Of a DNA stretch of 64,000 nt, positions 1-7,902 are shown one piece after another. Numbering within the stretch: the first letter of the stretch is position 1; each line of letters opens with the position of its first letter. The position numbers and the translations under genes are program-made. Below the pieces are notes generated by a model that saw only the letters and a list, made by a program, of their open reading frames with translations, did not search any database and was not told the DNA's origin. This DNA is from Alteromonas macleodii (GTDB taxonomy: Bacteria > Pseudomonadota > Gammaproteobacteria > Enterobacterales > Alteromonadaceae): NCBI RefSeq assembly GCF_903772925.1, contig NZ_LR812090.1, positions 124,001-188,000 on the forward strand, read 5' to 3'.

Positions 1-638
1 ATTCCGGGCGTGTCTAGCGGCACTATTACCATACTGTGGCGGCTGTGCTTGCCGTTGTCGGGGTTCGATAAACCCATGAATATTGTGAAAGCTGCGTTAG
101 GATGCCCTAAGCCTGTCGACCACCACTTCTTGCCGTTAATAACTACGTCGTCACCATCTTCAATGATGGTTGCCGCCATATTGGTGGCATCAGACGATGC
201 AACGTCAGGTTCAGTCATGCCAAACACTGAACGAATCTCGCCAGCCAGTAAGGGTTTTAGCCACTGTTCTTTTTGTGCATCGTTGCCGAAGTGATAAAGC
301 ACTTCCATGTTACCGGTGTCTGGCGCATTACAGTTGAATATTTCAGGGGCAAACAAGTATTTACCCATGCGCTCAGCCATTGGCGCATATTCTAGCGTGG
401 TAAGGCCTTGGCCTAGCTCTGCATCGGGCAGAAACAAATTCGCTAAGCCCGCTTCGCGTGCTTTAGCTTTAAGTGCTTCAGTGCCAGGGTGCAGCTTCCA
501 GCTTTTCCAGTCGCCATGGTTATTCTCTTTATGGTGAAAGTCGTAAACTTCATTCTCGATTGGCGCTATGTGCTCAGCAATAAAGTTATCCAGCTTTTCT
601 AACAAGGCTTTTGTTTTATCGTTATGTGAAAAATCCAT
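1..638 (-). CDS. Acyl-CoA dehydrogenase (partial, N-terminal part)
   Basis: The open frame runs off the left edge, so only about 212 N-terminal residues are visible. The start ATG (636-638) has an AGAGGTG ribosome site just upstream. The helical N-terminal domain is followed by FGMTEPDVASSDATN and NGKKWWSTG, which are the FAD/substrate-binding core motifs of acyl-CoA dehydrogenases (family knowledge). The enzyme would oxidise an acyl-CoA to the trans-2-enoyl-CoA and pass electrons to ETF. It is divergent from a LysR gene 228 bp away, which may control it (inference). The exact substrate cannot be told; the large N-terminal domain resembles the ACAD10/11-like or FadE-type soluble dehydrogenases. 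The catalytic glutamate region lies outside the window. Confidence 0.9.
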   Translation of the reverse strand, partial: MDFSHNDKTKALLEKLDNFIAEHIAPIENEVYDFHHKENNHGDWKSWKLHPGTEALKAKAREAGLANLFLPDAELGQGLTTLEYAPMAERMGKYLFAPEIFNCNAPDTGNMEVLYHFGNDAQKEQWLKPLLAGEIRSVFGMTEPDVASSDATNMAATIIEDGDDVVINGKKWWSTGLGHPNAAFTIFMGLSNPDNGKHSRHSMVIVPLDTPG

Positions 639-733
639 AGGGCACCTCTTTATATTTTTATGCACTTACTATTTGCGCATTGAGTATTGCGTATTGTGAT
701 TTGCACCGCGCATTTAACGTCGCTTAAAAACAG

Positions 734-755
734 CAAGCCTAAATGCTTAGGCTTG
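734..755. repeat. Perfect inverted repeat in divergent promoter region
   Basis: Two 9-bp arms, CAAGCCTAA and TTAGGCTTG, are separated by 4 bp. The repeat sits between the divergent acyl-CoA dehydrogenase and LysR genes. No T-run follows in either direction, so an operator or an RNA hairpin fits better than a terminator. Function is unproven. Confidence 0.5.
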
Positions 756-866
756 GATTGCCGTCGTGCAAAAACTATTCGATGCGTCCATAGTAGTTAA
801 ACTTGCTAGGTGAATGAAATGAAATATAATCCTTAAATGGTGTGAATTTTATTCATGGTGGCGTAG

Positions 867-1790
867 GTGGTAGAAAATAGGCAATTTGAAAAGCTAGATT
901 TGAACTTACTAAAGGTTTTCGAAGCACTCTGGCAGCATAGAAATATGACCCGCGTCGCTGAAACGCTGCACATTACGCCGTCGGCAGTCAGTCATGCCAT
1001 GCGCCGGTTTCGAGATATTTTAGGCGACCCGCTTTTTGTAAAAGAAAAGCAAAGCATGTTGCCTACCGCTGCCTGTGAAAGACTAGCGCCCGCTATTCTA
1101 AAAGCCTTGGGCGATATTCGAAAGGCGTTAGGGGAGTTTGCCGATTTCGACCCGCTACACAGCCATCAACGTTTTGTTGTTGCCATGCAGGAGTCGTTAG
1201 AGTTAGGTGTGTTGCCTATACTGCTTTCAACCTTAGAAAAACAAGCGCCTAATATCGAAATAGTAAGCACTCGCTTACATCGCGATACCATGTTGGCAGA
1301 CCTCTCAAATCGAAACCTCCATTTAGTTATTGATATTGGTCGTGCGGTTGCCGCGCCTATTTCACACTCGTTATTGCGTCGCGATACCTACAAAGTGCTG
1401 ATGAATAAGCAAAACCCATTGGCACAAAGTTTAGATAAGAAAAAGTATGTGGCGGCCCGCCACATTACCGTATCTAATCGTGCTAAAGGGGCGTCAGTGG
1501 AAGAGATTGCCCTGCAACAATTGGGCGTAAGTCGGCCCTCGCTGTGGCGCTGCCAAAACTATCGTGCGGCTGCCGATGTAGTGGCTAACACCAATGCCCT
1601 GTTAACCTTGCCTGGTTCGGTGGCCGATGCGGTGAGCGACGATAACCTTATTAGCACCAAACTCCCTTATCAAATACCCGCATTGGAAACACACCTTTAC
1701 TGGCATAGCCAACAAGAAGGCGAGCCAGGGTTGATGTGGCTGCGGGATTTGATGCTACACTTGTTTGCTGAATCTGGTCATACCAGATAG
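867..1790 (+). CDS. LysR-family transcriptional regulator
   Basis: This is a 307-residue protein, the usual LysR length. The N-terminal winged helix-turn-helix (about residues 10-68) has LLKVFEALWQHRNMTRVAE and ITPSAVSHAMRRFRDILGDPLF, the family signature; a periplasmic-binding-like effector domain follows to the C-terminus. The start is GTG at 867; the ATG 12 bp upstream hits a stop after three codons. It lies divergent to the acyl-CoA dehydrogenase gene, the usual arrangement for a LysR regulator and its target, so control of that gene or of itself is a reasonable inference. The effector cannot be named from sequence. Confidence 0.93.
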   Translation: MVENRQFEKLDLNLLKVFEALWQHRNMTRVAETLHITPSAVSHAMRRFRDILGDPLFVKEKQSMLPTAACERLAPAILKALGDIRKALGEFADFDPLHSHQRFVVAMQESLELGVLPILLSTLEKQAPNIEIVSTRLHRDTMLADLSNRNLHLVIDIGRAVAAPISHSLLRRDTYKVLMNKQNPLAQSLDKKKYVAARHITVSNRAKGASVEEIALQQLGVSRPSLWRCQNYRAAADVVANTNALLTLPGSVADAVSDDNLISTKLPYQIPALETHLYWHSQQEGEPGLMWLRDLMLHLFAESGHTR

Positions 1791-1990
1791 GTTTTGGTAG
1801 GATTCGTTCCAAGCAACACTAATGAAATGCGTGTATTAACATAAGGTTTTGCGTAGCAATGGCTGGCAACTTTCACAGTAAAAAGCGCCCCGATATATGG
1901 GTAATACATGGGTAAGTAGAGATAAGTGCTTAGGCTTATTGGGAAGTACTTTTAGCAAGCGTTGCAGGTTCGGGTGAAAAGGAAGCGGTA

Positions 1991-2752
1991 ATGAAAATTC
2001 ACACATTAGCAGGCTATATTCAGCATATTTATCTGGTTGAAGACAGCAAGGGTATACTATTGCTAGATGGCTGTAGCCGAGCCGATGTAGACAAGGTGTG
2101 TCAGTACATCACGCAAACGTTAGGTCGCCCCTTAGCAGACCTAAAGCTTATTGTTGTTACTCACATGCACCCCGATCACGCCGGTGGCGCCATTAAATTG
2201 CGAAAGCGCACAGGCGCGCAGGTAGCATCACACCCCAAAGCTATTAAGTGGTATGCGGGCTTCGCCGGACGTACCGCTCACGCTATTGATTTGCTGCTAA
2301 CCTGGTGGGTGGCAAACCGTATTGGCAAGCCTAGGATGCCTATTTGGTATAACCCAATATTAGCGCCAGATATCACACTTACCGACAATCAGCGGTTGCC
2401 GGGTTTTCCCGATTGGCAGGTAATGTACACGCCGGGTCATACCGATCACGACTTAACACTTCAGCACATTCCTACTCAGCAGGCTTATATTGCCGATGTG
2501 TTAGTACAAGTTAAAGGCGAACTAGTACCACCGTATCCGCTATGCCATCCTAATCAATATCGTGAAAGCTTAAAAAAGCTGGCGCAGTCACAAATTGATA
2601 CATTCTTTTGTGCACATGTACCGCCAACTAAAAAGTCAGATATTGATTTTGAGCATGTTATCGAGAATGCACCTCGCAAACCTAAGAATCACTGGCACTC
2701 CAGCAAAAACCGTATAAAGAAAAAGCTCTTCAATCAAACGCGCGAGCATTAA
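1991..2752 (+). CDS. Metallo-beta-lactamase-fold hydrolase
   Basis: This is a 253-residue cytoplasmic protein with no signal peptide. It has the MBL metal motif THMHPDHAGG (about residues 57-66), a second metal histidine in PGHTDHDL, the bridging aspartate in IADVLV and a final histidine in CAHVPP. These show a dinuclear metal hydrolase of the glyoxalase II/lactonase-like superfamily. The C-terminus is basic (KNRIKKKLFNQ). It stands alone between a LysR gene and ycjX, with about 200 bp on each side, so context gives no substrate. It may hydrolyse a thioester, lactone or phosphodiester; specificity cannot be inferred. Confidence 0.88.
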   Translation: MKIHTLAGYIQHIYLVEDSKGILLLDGCSRADVDKVCQYITQTLGRPLADLKLIVVTHMHPDHAGGAIKLRKRTGAQVASHPKAIKWYAGFAGRTAHAIDLLLTWWVANRIGKPRMPIWYNPILAPDITLTDNQRLPGFPDWQVMYTPGHTDHDLTLQHIPTQQAYIADVLVQVKGELVPPYPLCHPNQYRESLKKLAQSQIDTFFCAHVPPTKKSDIDFEHVIENAPRKPKNHWHSSKNRIKKKLFNQTREH

Positions 2753-2953
2753 CTTGCAGGCTAAGGGTAACCTGGCTTTTCCTGCTAAGCGGCGTGTTTA
2801 AATGGCACTGCCCTTGCTTTTACAGGTACAAAACCTCATTACTCTTATATCGCGAACTTTATAGCAAGGTAAGTGCAGCCCCTCTCGGCACGTTATGTTT
2901 GTTGAGATAGGCTCAAAGGTATAGGAGCTGCAAAGGCAGAATATAAAACAATA

Positions 2954-4345
2954 ATGCAGAAAAATATCGCTACGCTTTTTGACAAAACTCGGGAAATAGC
3001 GTCGCTAACCGGCGACAAACTAAGTAGTGCGTTTAACAAAGAAACGCACCGATTTACTATTACTGGGCTTAGTCGAAGCGGTAAGTCCATGCTATTTACC
3101 AGCCTTATCACTATGCTGAAAAGCCGTAGTGAAGAGGGTTATGCTTGCTTACCTTTGCTGCGATATTTGCCGCCTTCTCACGTGCTTGATATGCGCATTG
3201 ATCCCATTGAAGGCTATAAACCCTTCCCGCATCTAGAGAATATTGCTGATCTGGAAAACGGCCAGTGGCCTAAAGCTACTGAAGAAGCATTTGGCTTTAA
3301 GTTAGTGGTTCGTTTAAAAGAAACCGCTTCACTTAAGCGTCATGTTTTGCCCCATACCGAAGTGGTGTTTGAATTCATTGACTACCCTGGCGAGTGGGTT
3401 ACTGACATTCCCATGTTAAGTAAAACCTATGCCCATTGGTCAGACTCTGCGTGGGCGCAGCTTAGCAGCGGGCCGCAACAGTACTTTGCAAGCCAGTGGA
3501 AAGCCTTTGTTAATCAGTTCGACTTTGAACAAGAGCCCACAGAACAGCGCATTCAACTGCTTGTTAACGCCTACCGTGATTATTTGGTTGAAGCTAAAGC
3601 TAACGGTATATCTTTGCTACAGCCGGGCAGCTTTTTATTGGAATCGAGCGACTTTGATTGGCAGGCTTTTGGCTTTACGCCGCTGCCCTCTAGTATTACC
3701 AGCGATGTGTCGCACCCGTGGTTTAAAACATTTGATAAGCATTTTTCGAAGTTTCAAAGTGCTTGGCTAACGCCGTTAAAACAGTCCATTTTTAAAGAAA
3801 CCGATAAACAAATAATTCTGGTGGACTTGTTTGAAGGGCTAAACCATAGCAGGCAGCATTTGTATCAGTTAAAGGAAACCTTAAGCCATTTAGCCGATAC
3901 CTTTGTGTACGGGCAAAGTACGTGGTTTTCACGTAATATTTTGAAAAAAGAGCAAATAGGTAAAGTGGCATTTGTGGCCACGAAGTCTGACTTAGTACCG
4001 GTAAGTCAGCGCGGTAATTTACTTAATTTGCTTACCCAAATTACCGAAGGGGCCAGAGCCCGGTTCGATGGAAAACCTATCCAGTTCGAGCACTTTTTAG
4101 TGTCTAGCATGCAAGTCACTGACGACGGCAGCAATGAAGACGCTATTCGCTATAAAGACACTGATGGTCACTATGTAGAATCTACGTTTGAAGCCATACC
4201 CAGCACACTAAAAGATATGGAAGAGGGGAGCCACTTCCCAGTACCTAATGTAAGTGTGCCCAGCGATTTTAAAGCACGTATTTTAGCGGGTAAGGGTGTA
4301 GACAGATTGCTTCAGTTTTTACTGGGCAAAGGAGAGAAACAATGA
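2954..4345 (+). CDS. ycjX: YcjX-like P-loop NTPase (DUF463)
   Basis: A 463-residue protein. It has a GTPase-like Walker A, GLSRSGKSMLF (about residues 37-47), a Walker B-like region FIDYPGEW (about 139-146) and ATKSDLVP, which resembles the N/TKxD base-recognition motif. These fit the YcjX/DUF463 family of predicted ATP/GTPases linked in enterobacteria to the phage-shock regulon (family knowledge). The stop overlaps the start of the ycjF-like gene by 4 bp, so the two are translationally coupled. No psp genes and no recognisable sigma-54 promoter were seen next to it. Its biochemical role is still poorly known. Confidence 0.92.
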   Translation: MQKNIATLFDKTREIASLTGDKLSSAFNKETHRFTITGLSRSGKSMLFTSLITMLKSRSEEGYACLPLLRYLPPSHVLDMRIDPIEGYKPFPHLENIADLENGQWPKATEEAFGFKLVVRLKETASLKRHVLPHTEVVFEFIDYPGEWVTDIPMLSKTYAHWSDSAWAQLSSGPQQYFASQWKAFVNQFDFEQEPTEQRIQLLVNAYRDYLVEAKANGISLLQPGSFLLESSDFDWQAFGFTPLPSSITSDVSHPWFKTFDKHFSKFQSAWLTPLKQSIFKETDKQIILVDLFEGLNHSRQHLYQLKETLSHLADTFVYGQSTWFSRNILKKEQIGKVAFVATKSDLVPVSQRGNLLNLLTQITEGARARFDGKPIQFEHFLVSSMQVTDDGSNEDAIRYKDTDGHYVESTFEAIPSTLKDMEEGSHFPVPNVSVPSDFKARILAGKGVDRLLQFLLGKGEKQ

Positions 4346-5523
4346 GTGATAGACCTTATAAATTTGACGAAACCCCTGAGCCGCCTAGCTCGTCCGATCT
4401 TAGCAATTCGCCCAGTTCGTCCATTTCTAGAAGCGAAAGAAGCGAAGCGCTTTATGGCGCGAACAGCGATCAGCAAGATGAAGCAAACACTCAATTTCAA
4501 ACCGCGTCTCAGGGCGAGCAAAATAGTAGTGAAGTGAACAAGCCTCAGTACAAAACTAAAGTTAAAACACAAACGTTAGATATCGCGCAGCCTGAAACCA
4601 AGCTTCCGCAGCAAGTTGGTGAAGATGTATGGGAAGTTGAAGCTAAGAAAGACGGTTTTTCGTTAGGTGCTGCAACTCTAGGGTTTGGTGTAGTGTCGTT
4701 AATTGGCTTTTTTGTTTTTGAAGCCTATACAACTCTTGCCGCGAACATGTCTGAGCATCCCATTGGAACAGGCGTTGTGGGTGCGCTGCTGGTGGGCTTT
4801 GTTAGCTGCTTTAGCTTTTTAAGCTTTAAAGAGTGGCGAGGCTACAAGCAAGTAAACACAGCGATGGAAGACGCCAGTGTTATCCGTGATTTACTGGCTT
4901 ATAAAGGTGAGCCTTCAGCGGGAAAAAAACCTTCAGCGGGTAAAAAGCCTTTAGCGGATCAACAGCCCTCAGCGGGCCAACAGTCTTCAGTGGATACACC
5001 ATCCTCGCCACAAGAAATAGACCGTGTATTGACCCAGCACGGCAAACGCTTTTCCCGCGGTTCTTACGCAGCCCATTGTTTCGAACGCTATCAGCAGCAG
5101 CTTCAAGAAGACATGACGGGGCCAGAACGCCTTGGGCTGTACGAAGATACGGTTTTGAAACCGGTGCAGGAAAAAGCGCATAAGGTGCTAAATAAAGAGT
5201 CGGTAACGGCAGGAAGCTTGGCATTTATAAGCCCAAACAACCTAATTCAAACTTTTGCAGTCGTGTGGATTAGCTTTCGTACCATTCGCCGTATGGCCCG
5301 TGTATATGGGCTAAGGCCAAGCACAGTGGGGAATTGGAAGCTGCTAAAAGTGCTGGCACAAAATATTGCTGCGCAGGGCGTATTCGACCTAGCCACCGAC
5401 GAAGTAGCCAACCAGATTGGCGGCAGTTTGTCGGCCAAGTTTATGGAAAACTCGGCTGAAGCCATTGCGGCAGGGGCGCTTAACGCCCGTTTAGGACGAG
5501 CGTTAATCAAGCTACTTAAATAG
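4342..5523 (+). CDS. ycjF: YcjF-like inner-membrane protein (TIGR01620/DUF697)
   Basis: A 393-residue partner of YcjX, overlapping it by 4 bp (ATGA). The first ~105 residues are polar and Ser/Gln-rich. Two hydrophobic segments follow (about 113-130 and 140-158), then a linker with a degenerate hexapeptide repeat (PSAGKK type, 4912-5001) and a C-terminal amphipathic region with weak hydrophobic stretches, typical of DUF697 proteins. It probably sits in the inner membrane and recruits the YcjX NTPase (inference from constant pairing). It is longer than E. coli YcjF (about 350 residues, from memory) mainly through the N-terminal tail and the repeat linker. Confidence 0.9.
   Translation: MSDRPYKFDETPEPPSSSDLSNSPSSSISRSERSEALYGANSDQQDEANTQFQTASQGEQNSSEVNKPQYKTKVKTQTLDIAQPETKLPQQVGEDVWEVEAKKDGFSLGAATLGFGVVSLIGFFVFEAYTTLAANMSEHPIGTGVVGALLVGFVSCFSFLSFKEWRGYKQVNTAMEDASVIRDLLAYKGEPSAGKKPSAGKKPLADQQPSAGQQSSVDTPSSPQEIDRVLTQHGKRFSRGSYAAHCFERYQQQLQEDMTGPERLGLYEDTVLKPVQEKAHKVLNKESVTAGSLAFISPNNLIQTFAVVWISFRTIRRMARVYGLRPSTVGNWKLLKVLAQNIAAQGVFDLATDEVANQIGGSLSAKFMENSAEAIAAGALNARLGRALIKLLK
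4912..5001 (+). repeat. Degenerate 18-bp tandem repeat inside ycjF
   Basis: Five consecutive 18-bp units encode PSAGKK, PSAGKK, PLADQQ, PSAGQQ and SSVDTP. The first two are nearly identical in DNA; later copies are diverged. In-frame units of this sort can change in number without breaking the reading frame. Confidence 0.7.
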
Positions 5524-5679
5524 CGGTTATAGCCACGCTGCCTCATTACACTGACTTTGTTTAGGCTGTCTTTGATTGCGCTGTTTTTGTCTACCCTGGC
5601 TTGAAGGAATCTTGCATTCAAAAGGCAGCGTTATAGCGCAACATAAGCTTAGTTCTTTCTGGCTGCCCAAAACGTGTTG

Positions 5680-6906
5680 TTACAGTGCTTTTTTGGTAGG
5701 CACCACTACGTTAGCAAAGATTAACCCCGCCACTAGCGACATAAAGATGAGAAACACTTCTTGACCTAAATGATCGGCTTTTACAAAGTCTTGGCCGGTC
5801 ATAAACGAGTTCAAGCCAATATAGGTTTTAGACCCCGGCACCAGCACAATAAGCCCGTGCATTGCAACAATGGTGGCGGGCTGATCGGCAATGCGGGTGA
5901 ATGCATTAGCAAAAATGCCTAAGGCAAATGCACCTACAAACGCACCAAGACCAGGGCTCATGTAATCAGAGCTCCATGCGGTAGCGCTATAAGCAATAAA
6001 CGCAGCTGCCAGTGCCCACGGAATGTGTTTAACTCGGGTTCTGAAAATGGCAACTAGTGCAATACATAGTAAAAATACCGCCAGCCAGGTAGCCCAATAA
6101 GGCAGGGATTCAGCAGGGGTATACACGTTTTCACCAAACACACTAAAACCTACCGAAACACCTAAGAATGCACCGAAATACAGTTTAAATAACTGCATAA
6201 TGGCGTCCATTGTACGGGCCGTACCCGACACCATATTGCGAGATGAAAGCTCTGCAAGGCCCATAGTCAGCGCAAGCCCCGGCACAAATACAATGACCGA
6301 CGAAAGTACAACTAGCGGAATATTGATACCTGGGTCAACGTACTGACCAATGGCGCAGGCAAGAATGCCGCCTACAAATGCGGTAACAGGCTCTAGCATT
6401 AGGTTTACGCGCTTCGAACGTTCTGCCCATAACGTCCACAGGTAGGCCACAATTCCCAGCGCAGCAGACCAACCTATTTCGCTCCAGCTTGCACCCATTA
6501 GCATAGCGAATGCGCCGGTGGCCATGGCAAATGCCGTACCGGTAGATAATTTACCGTAGGGGCTGCCCATCGCATCTATTTCATTTAGGCGCTTATCGGC
6601 TTCAGCTAGCGAAAGGTTTCCCGATAGTAGCTCGCTGGCTAATTCATCGGTTAGCGACAGCGCATTCATATCTAAATCGCCTGGCTGTAATCGCGCCGAG
6701 TGGTTGTATTCGTCTTCGTGACGGTCGCTCCAGATAACAAAAGTAAGCGAGGTTGGAGTAGAGATAAAAGAGGCATGTACGCCTAAATACTCTGCCACGT
6801 CGCCTAAGTAGGCCTCTAGCCGAAATGCAGGCGTACCGTATTTGTGAAGCATTTTTCCAAGCTTCACAATAAATTTTCGAATTTGAATAAATTCAAAAGT
6901 ATCCAA
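5680..6906 (-). CDS. Threonine/serine exporter-like membrane protein (ThrE family)
   Basis: A polytopic membrane protein of about 408 residues with the ThrE (DUF1212) N-terminal domain (KLGKMLHKYGTPAFRLEAYL, residues ~15-35) followed by about ten hydrophobic segments to the C-terminus. The family exports threonine and serine in Corynebacterium (established), so small amino-acid export is likely here. The frame stays open upstream to 7029, but those 41 codons span a terminator-like hairpin, so I chose the TTG at 6906, which has AAGGA seven bases upstream. The next ATG (MLHKYG) would remove part of the conserved domain. It is a single gene, convergent with ycjF. Confidence 0.85.
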   Translation of the reverse strand: MDTFEFIQIRKFIVKLGKMLHKYGTPAFRLEAYLGDVAEYLGVHASFISTPTSLTFVIWSDRHEDEYNHSARLQPGDLDMNALSLTDELASELLSGNLSLAEADKRLNEIDAMGSPYGKLSTGTAFAMATGAFAMLMGASWSEIGWSAALGIVAYLWTLWAERSKRVNLMLEPVTAFVGGILACAIGQYVDPGINIPLVVLSSVIVFVPGLALTMGLAELSSRNMVSGTARTMDAIMQLFKLYFGAFLGVSVGFSVFGENVYTPAESLPYWATWLAVFLLCIALVAIFRTRVKHIPWALAAAFIAYSATAWSSDYMSPGLGAFVGAFALGIFANAFTRIADQPATIVAMHGLIVLVPGSKTYIGLNSFMTGQDFVKADHLGQEVFLIFMSLVAGLIFANVVVPTKKAL

Positions 6907-6954
6907 CGCCAATTCCTTAACTTCTGATAAATGTAATATGGGATAAATAAGACG

Positions 6955-6987
6955 AAAAAGCCAGACGTTTAAAAATAGCGTCTGGCT
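6955..6987 (-). terminator. Intrinsic-terminator-like hairpin in the thrE-like leader (possible attenuator)
   Basis: Read leftward, AGCCAGACG pairs perfectly with CGTCTGGCT around an AU-rich 11-base loop, and five T residues follow directly. This is a full intrinsic terminator, placed about 50 bp before the exporter's start and oriented with it. No leftward gene upstream needs terminating (the upstream module reads rightward). It therefore looks like premature termination control, unless the promoter lies between hairpin and gene. Confidence 0.6.
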
Positions 6988-7025
6988 AAAATTTGGGCGG
7001 ATTCTACGGAGGGTTTTACACGAAA

Positions 7026-7052
7026 GCAAAACAAATTTTTTATTTGTTTTGC
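7026..7052. repeat. Perfect AT-rich inverted repeat upstream of yhfG-fic
   Basis: The arms GCAAAACAAAT and ATTTGTTTTGC (11 bp each) flank a five-T loop. It lies 105 bp before the yhfG start and 120 bp before the thrE-like start, so it may be an operator for either gene or part of the exporter's leader RNA. Function is unknown. Confidence 0.5.
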
Positions 7053-7157
7053 CCTAAAAAAACTAATGTTCTTTCACAAACTAAAAGCTTGGAATCAACA
7101 TCAAAAATAGCTATTTATACTGGAACGAGGTAGGATTGTTAGTTATAGGAGGTGTAT

Positions 7158-7316
7158 ATGGCACATACTGTTTCAAAAAATAGTAACCACCGGAAAGAGA
7201 GGTTTTCTCCTAATATTCAAAACTACGAGGTAAGTCTTAGTTATGAAGGTTTGGAGTTAAAGAAAACCAATGAGCGCAAGACTATTGTCGATTTAAAGCG
7301 AAAATATGCGAGATAA
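7158..7316 (+). CDS. yhfG: YhfG-type antitoxin of Fic
   Basis: A 52-residue basic protein with a very strong ribosome site (AGGAGG, six bases before the ATG). It contains SLSYEG (about residues 27-32), which fits the [S/T]xxxE[G/N] inhibition motif whose glutamate blocks the Fic active site by contacting its second arginine (established for class I Fic inhibitors). E. coli YhfG (remembered) has SRRLEG at the same place, and the rest has the same small helical, basic layout (ending DLKRKYAR). Its last 11 bases overlap the fic start, so antitoxin is made first and coupled to toxin. It is too short for many gene callers. Confidence 0.85.
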   Translation: MAHTVSKNSNHRKERFSPNIQNYEVSLSYEGLELKKTNERKTIVDLKRKYAR

Positions 7317-7902
7317 ATATGGCGTAGAACAGGATAAATATTGCTATCCTGGTTCGGATGTTCTGAAGAATTTATTGAATATTCGTAACGCCGAACTTTT
7401 ATCTGAAGCAGAAACAGAGCTTACAGCTGAACGTTATAGAACTTATCATTCACCAGTAGAGAGTCTTACGGACTTCAGCCTAAATCATCTTTCGTACTTA
7501 CATAGATATCTGTTTCAAGATATCTATGATTGGGCTGGAAACCTTAGAGATGTAGATATTTCCAAAGGAAATACGCGCTTTTGCACATGGACGCGTATAA
7601 AACCAGAGGCAAATAAGCTCCTCAAAGGCGTATCTCAATTAGAAGGTTTAGCAACCAAACAAGAACTAGTTAAAGAAATAGCTAACTTGTTTTGCGAGTT
7701 AAATATTATTCATCCTTTTAGAGAGGGAAATGGTAGAGTACAGCGATTCTTTTTTGAAGAATTACTATTTGTTCTGGGGTATGACATCAACTGGCCTAAG
7801 ATTTCTCAGAATGCTTGGATAGAAGCTAACATTGCTGGTGTCCACCTTGACTTGTCGCCTTTAGAAAAAATTTTTACGGAAGCTTTGTCGGCTAGAGCCT
7901 AA
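7306..7902 (+). CDS. fic: Fic-domain AMP-transferase-like toxin
   Basis: A 198-residue Fic protein resembling E. coli Fic along its length: N-terminal DKYCYPGSDVLKNLLNIR, then LHRYLFQDIYDWAGNLRDVDISKGNT (the flap region) and the catalytic loop HPFREGNGRVQR at about residues 136-147. The loop matches HxFx[D/E]GNGRxxR in full, so AMP transfer to a target hydroxyl should be possible; the remembered E. coli copy is degenerate (HPFRVGSGLAQR). There is no inhibitory SxxxEG inside this protein; that is supplied by YhfG just upstream. The 3' end overlaps the convergent thiH end by 11 bp. The AT-rich codon use differs from its neighbours and suggests transfer (visual impression, not computed). Confidence 0.93.
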   Translation: MRDKYGVEQDKYCYPGSDVLKNLLNIRNAELLSEAETELTAERYRTYHSPVESLTDFSLNHLSYLHRYLFQDIYDWAGNLRDVDISKGNTRFCTWTRIKPEANKLLKGVSQLEGLATKQELVKEIANLFCELNIIHPFREGNGRVQRFFFEELLFVLGYDINWPKISQNAWIEANIAGVHLDLSPLEKIFTEALSARA

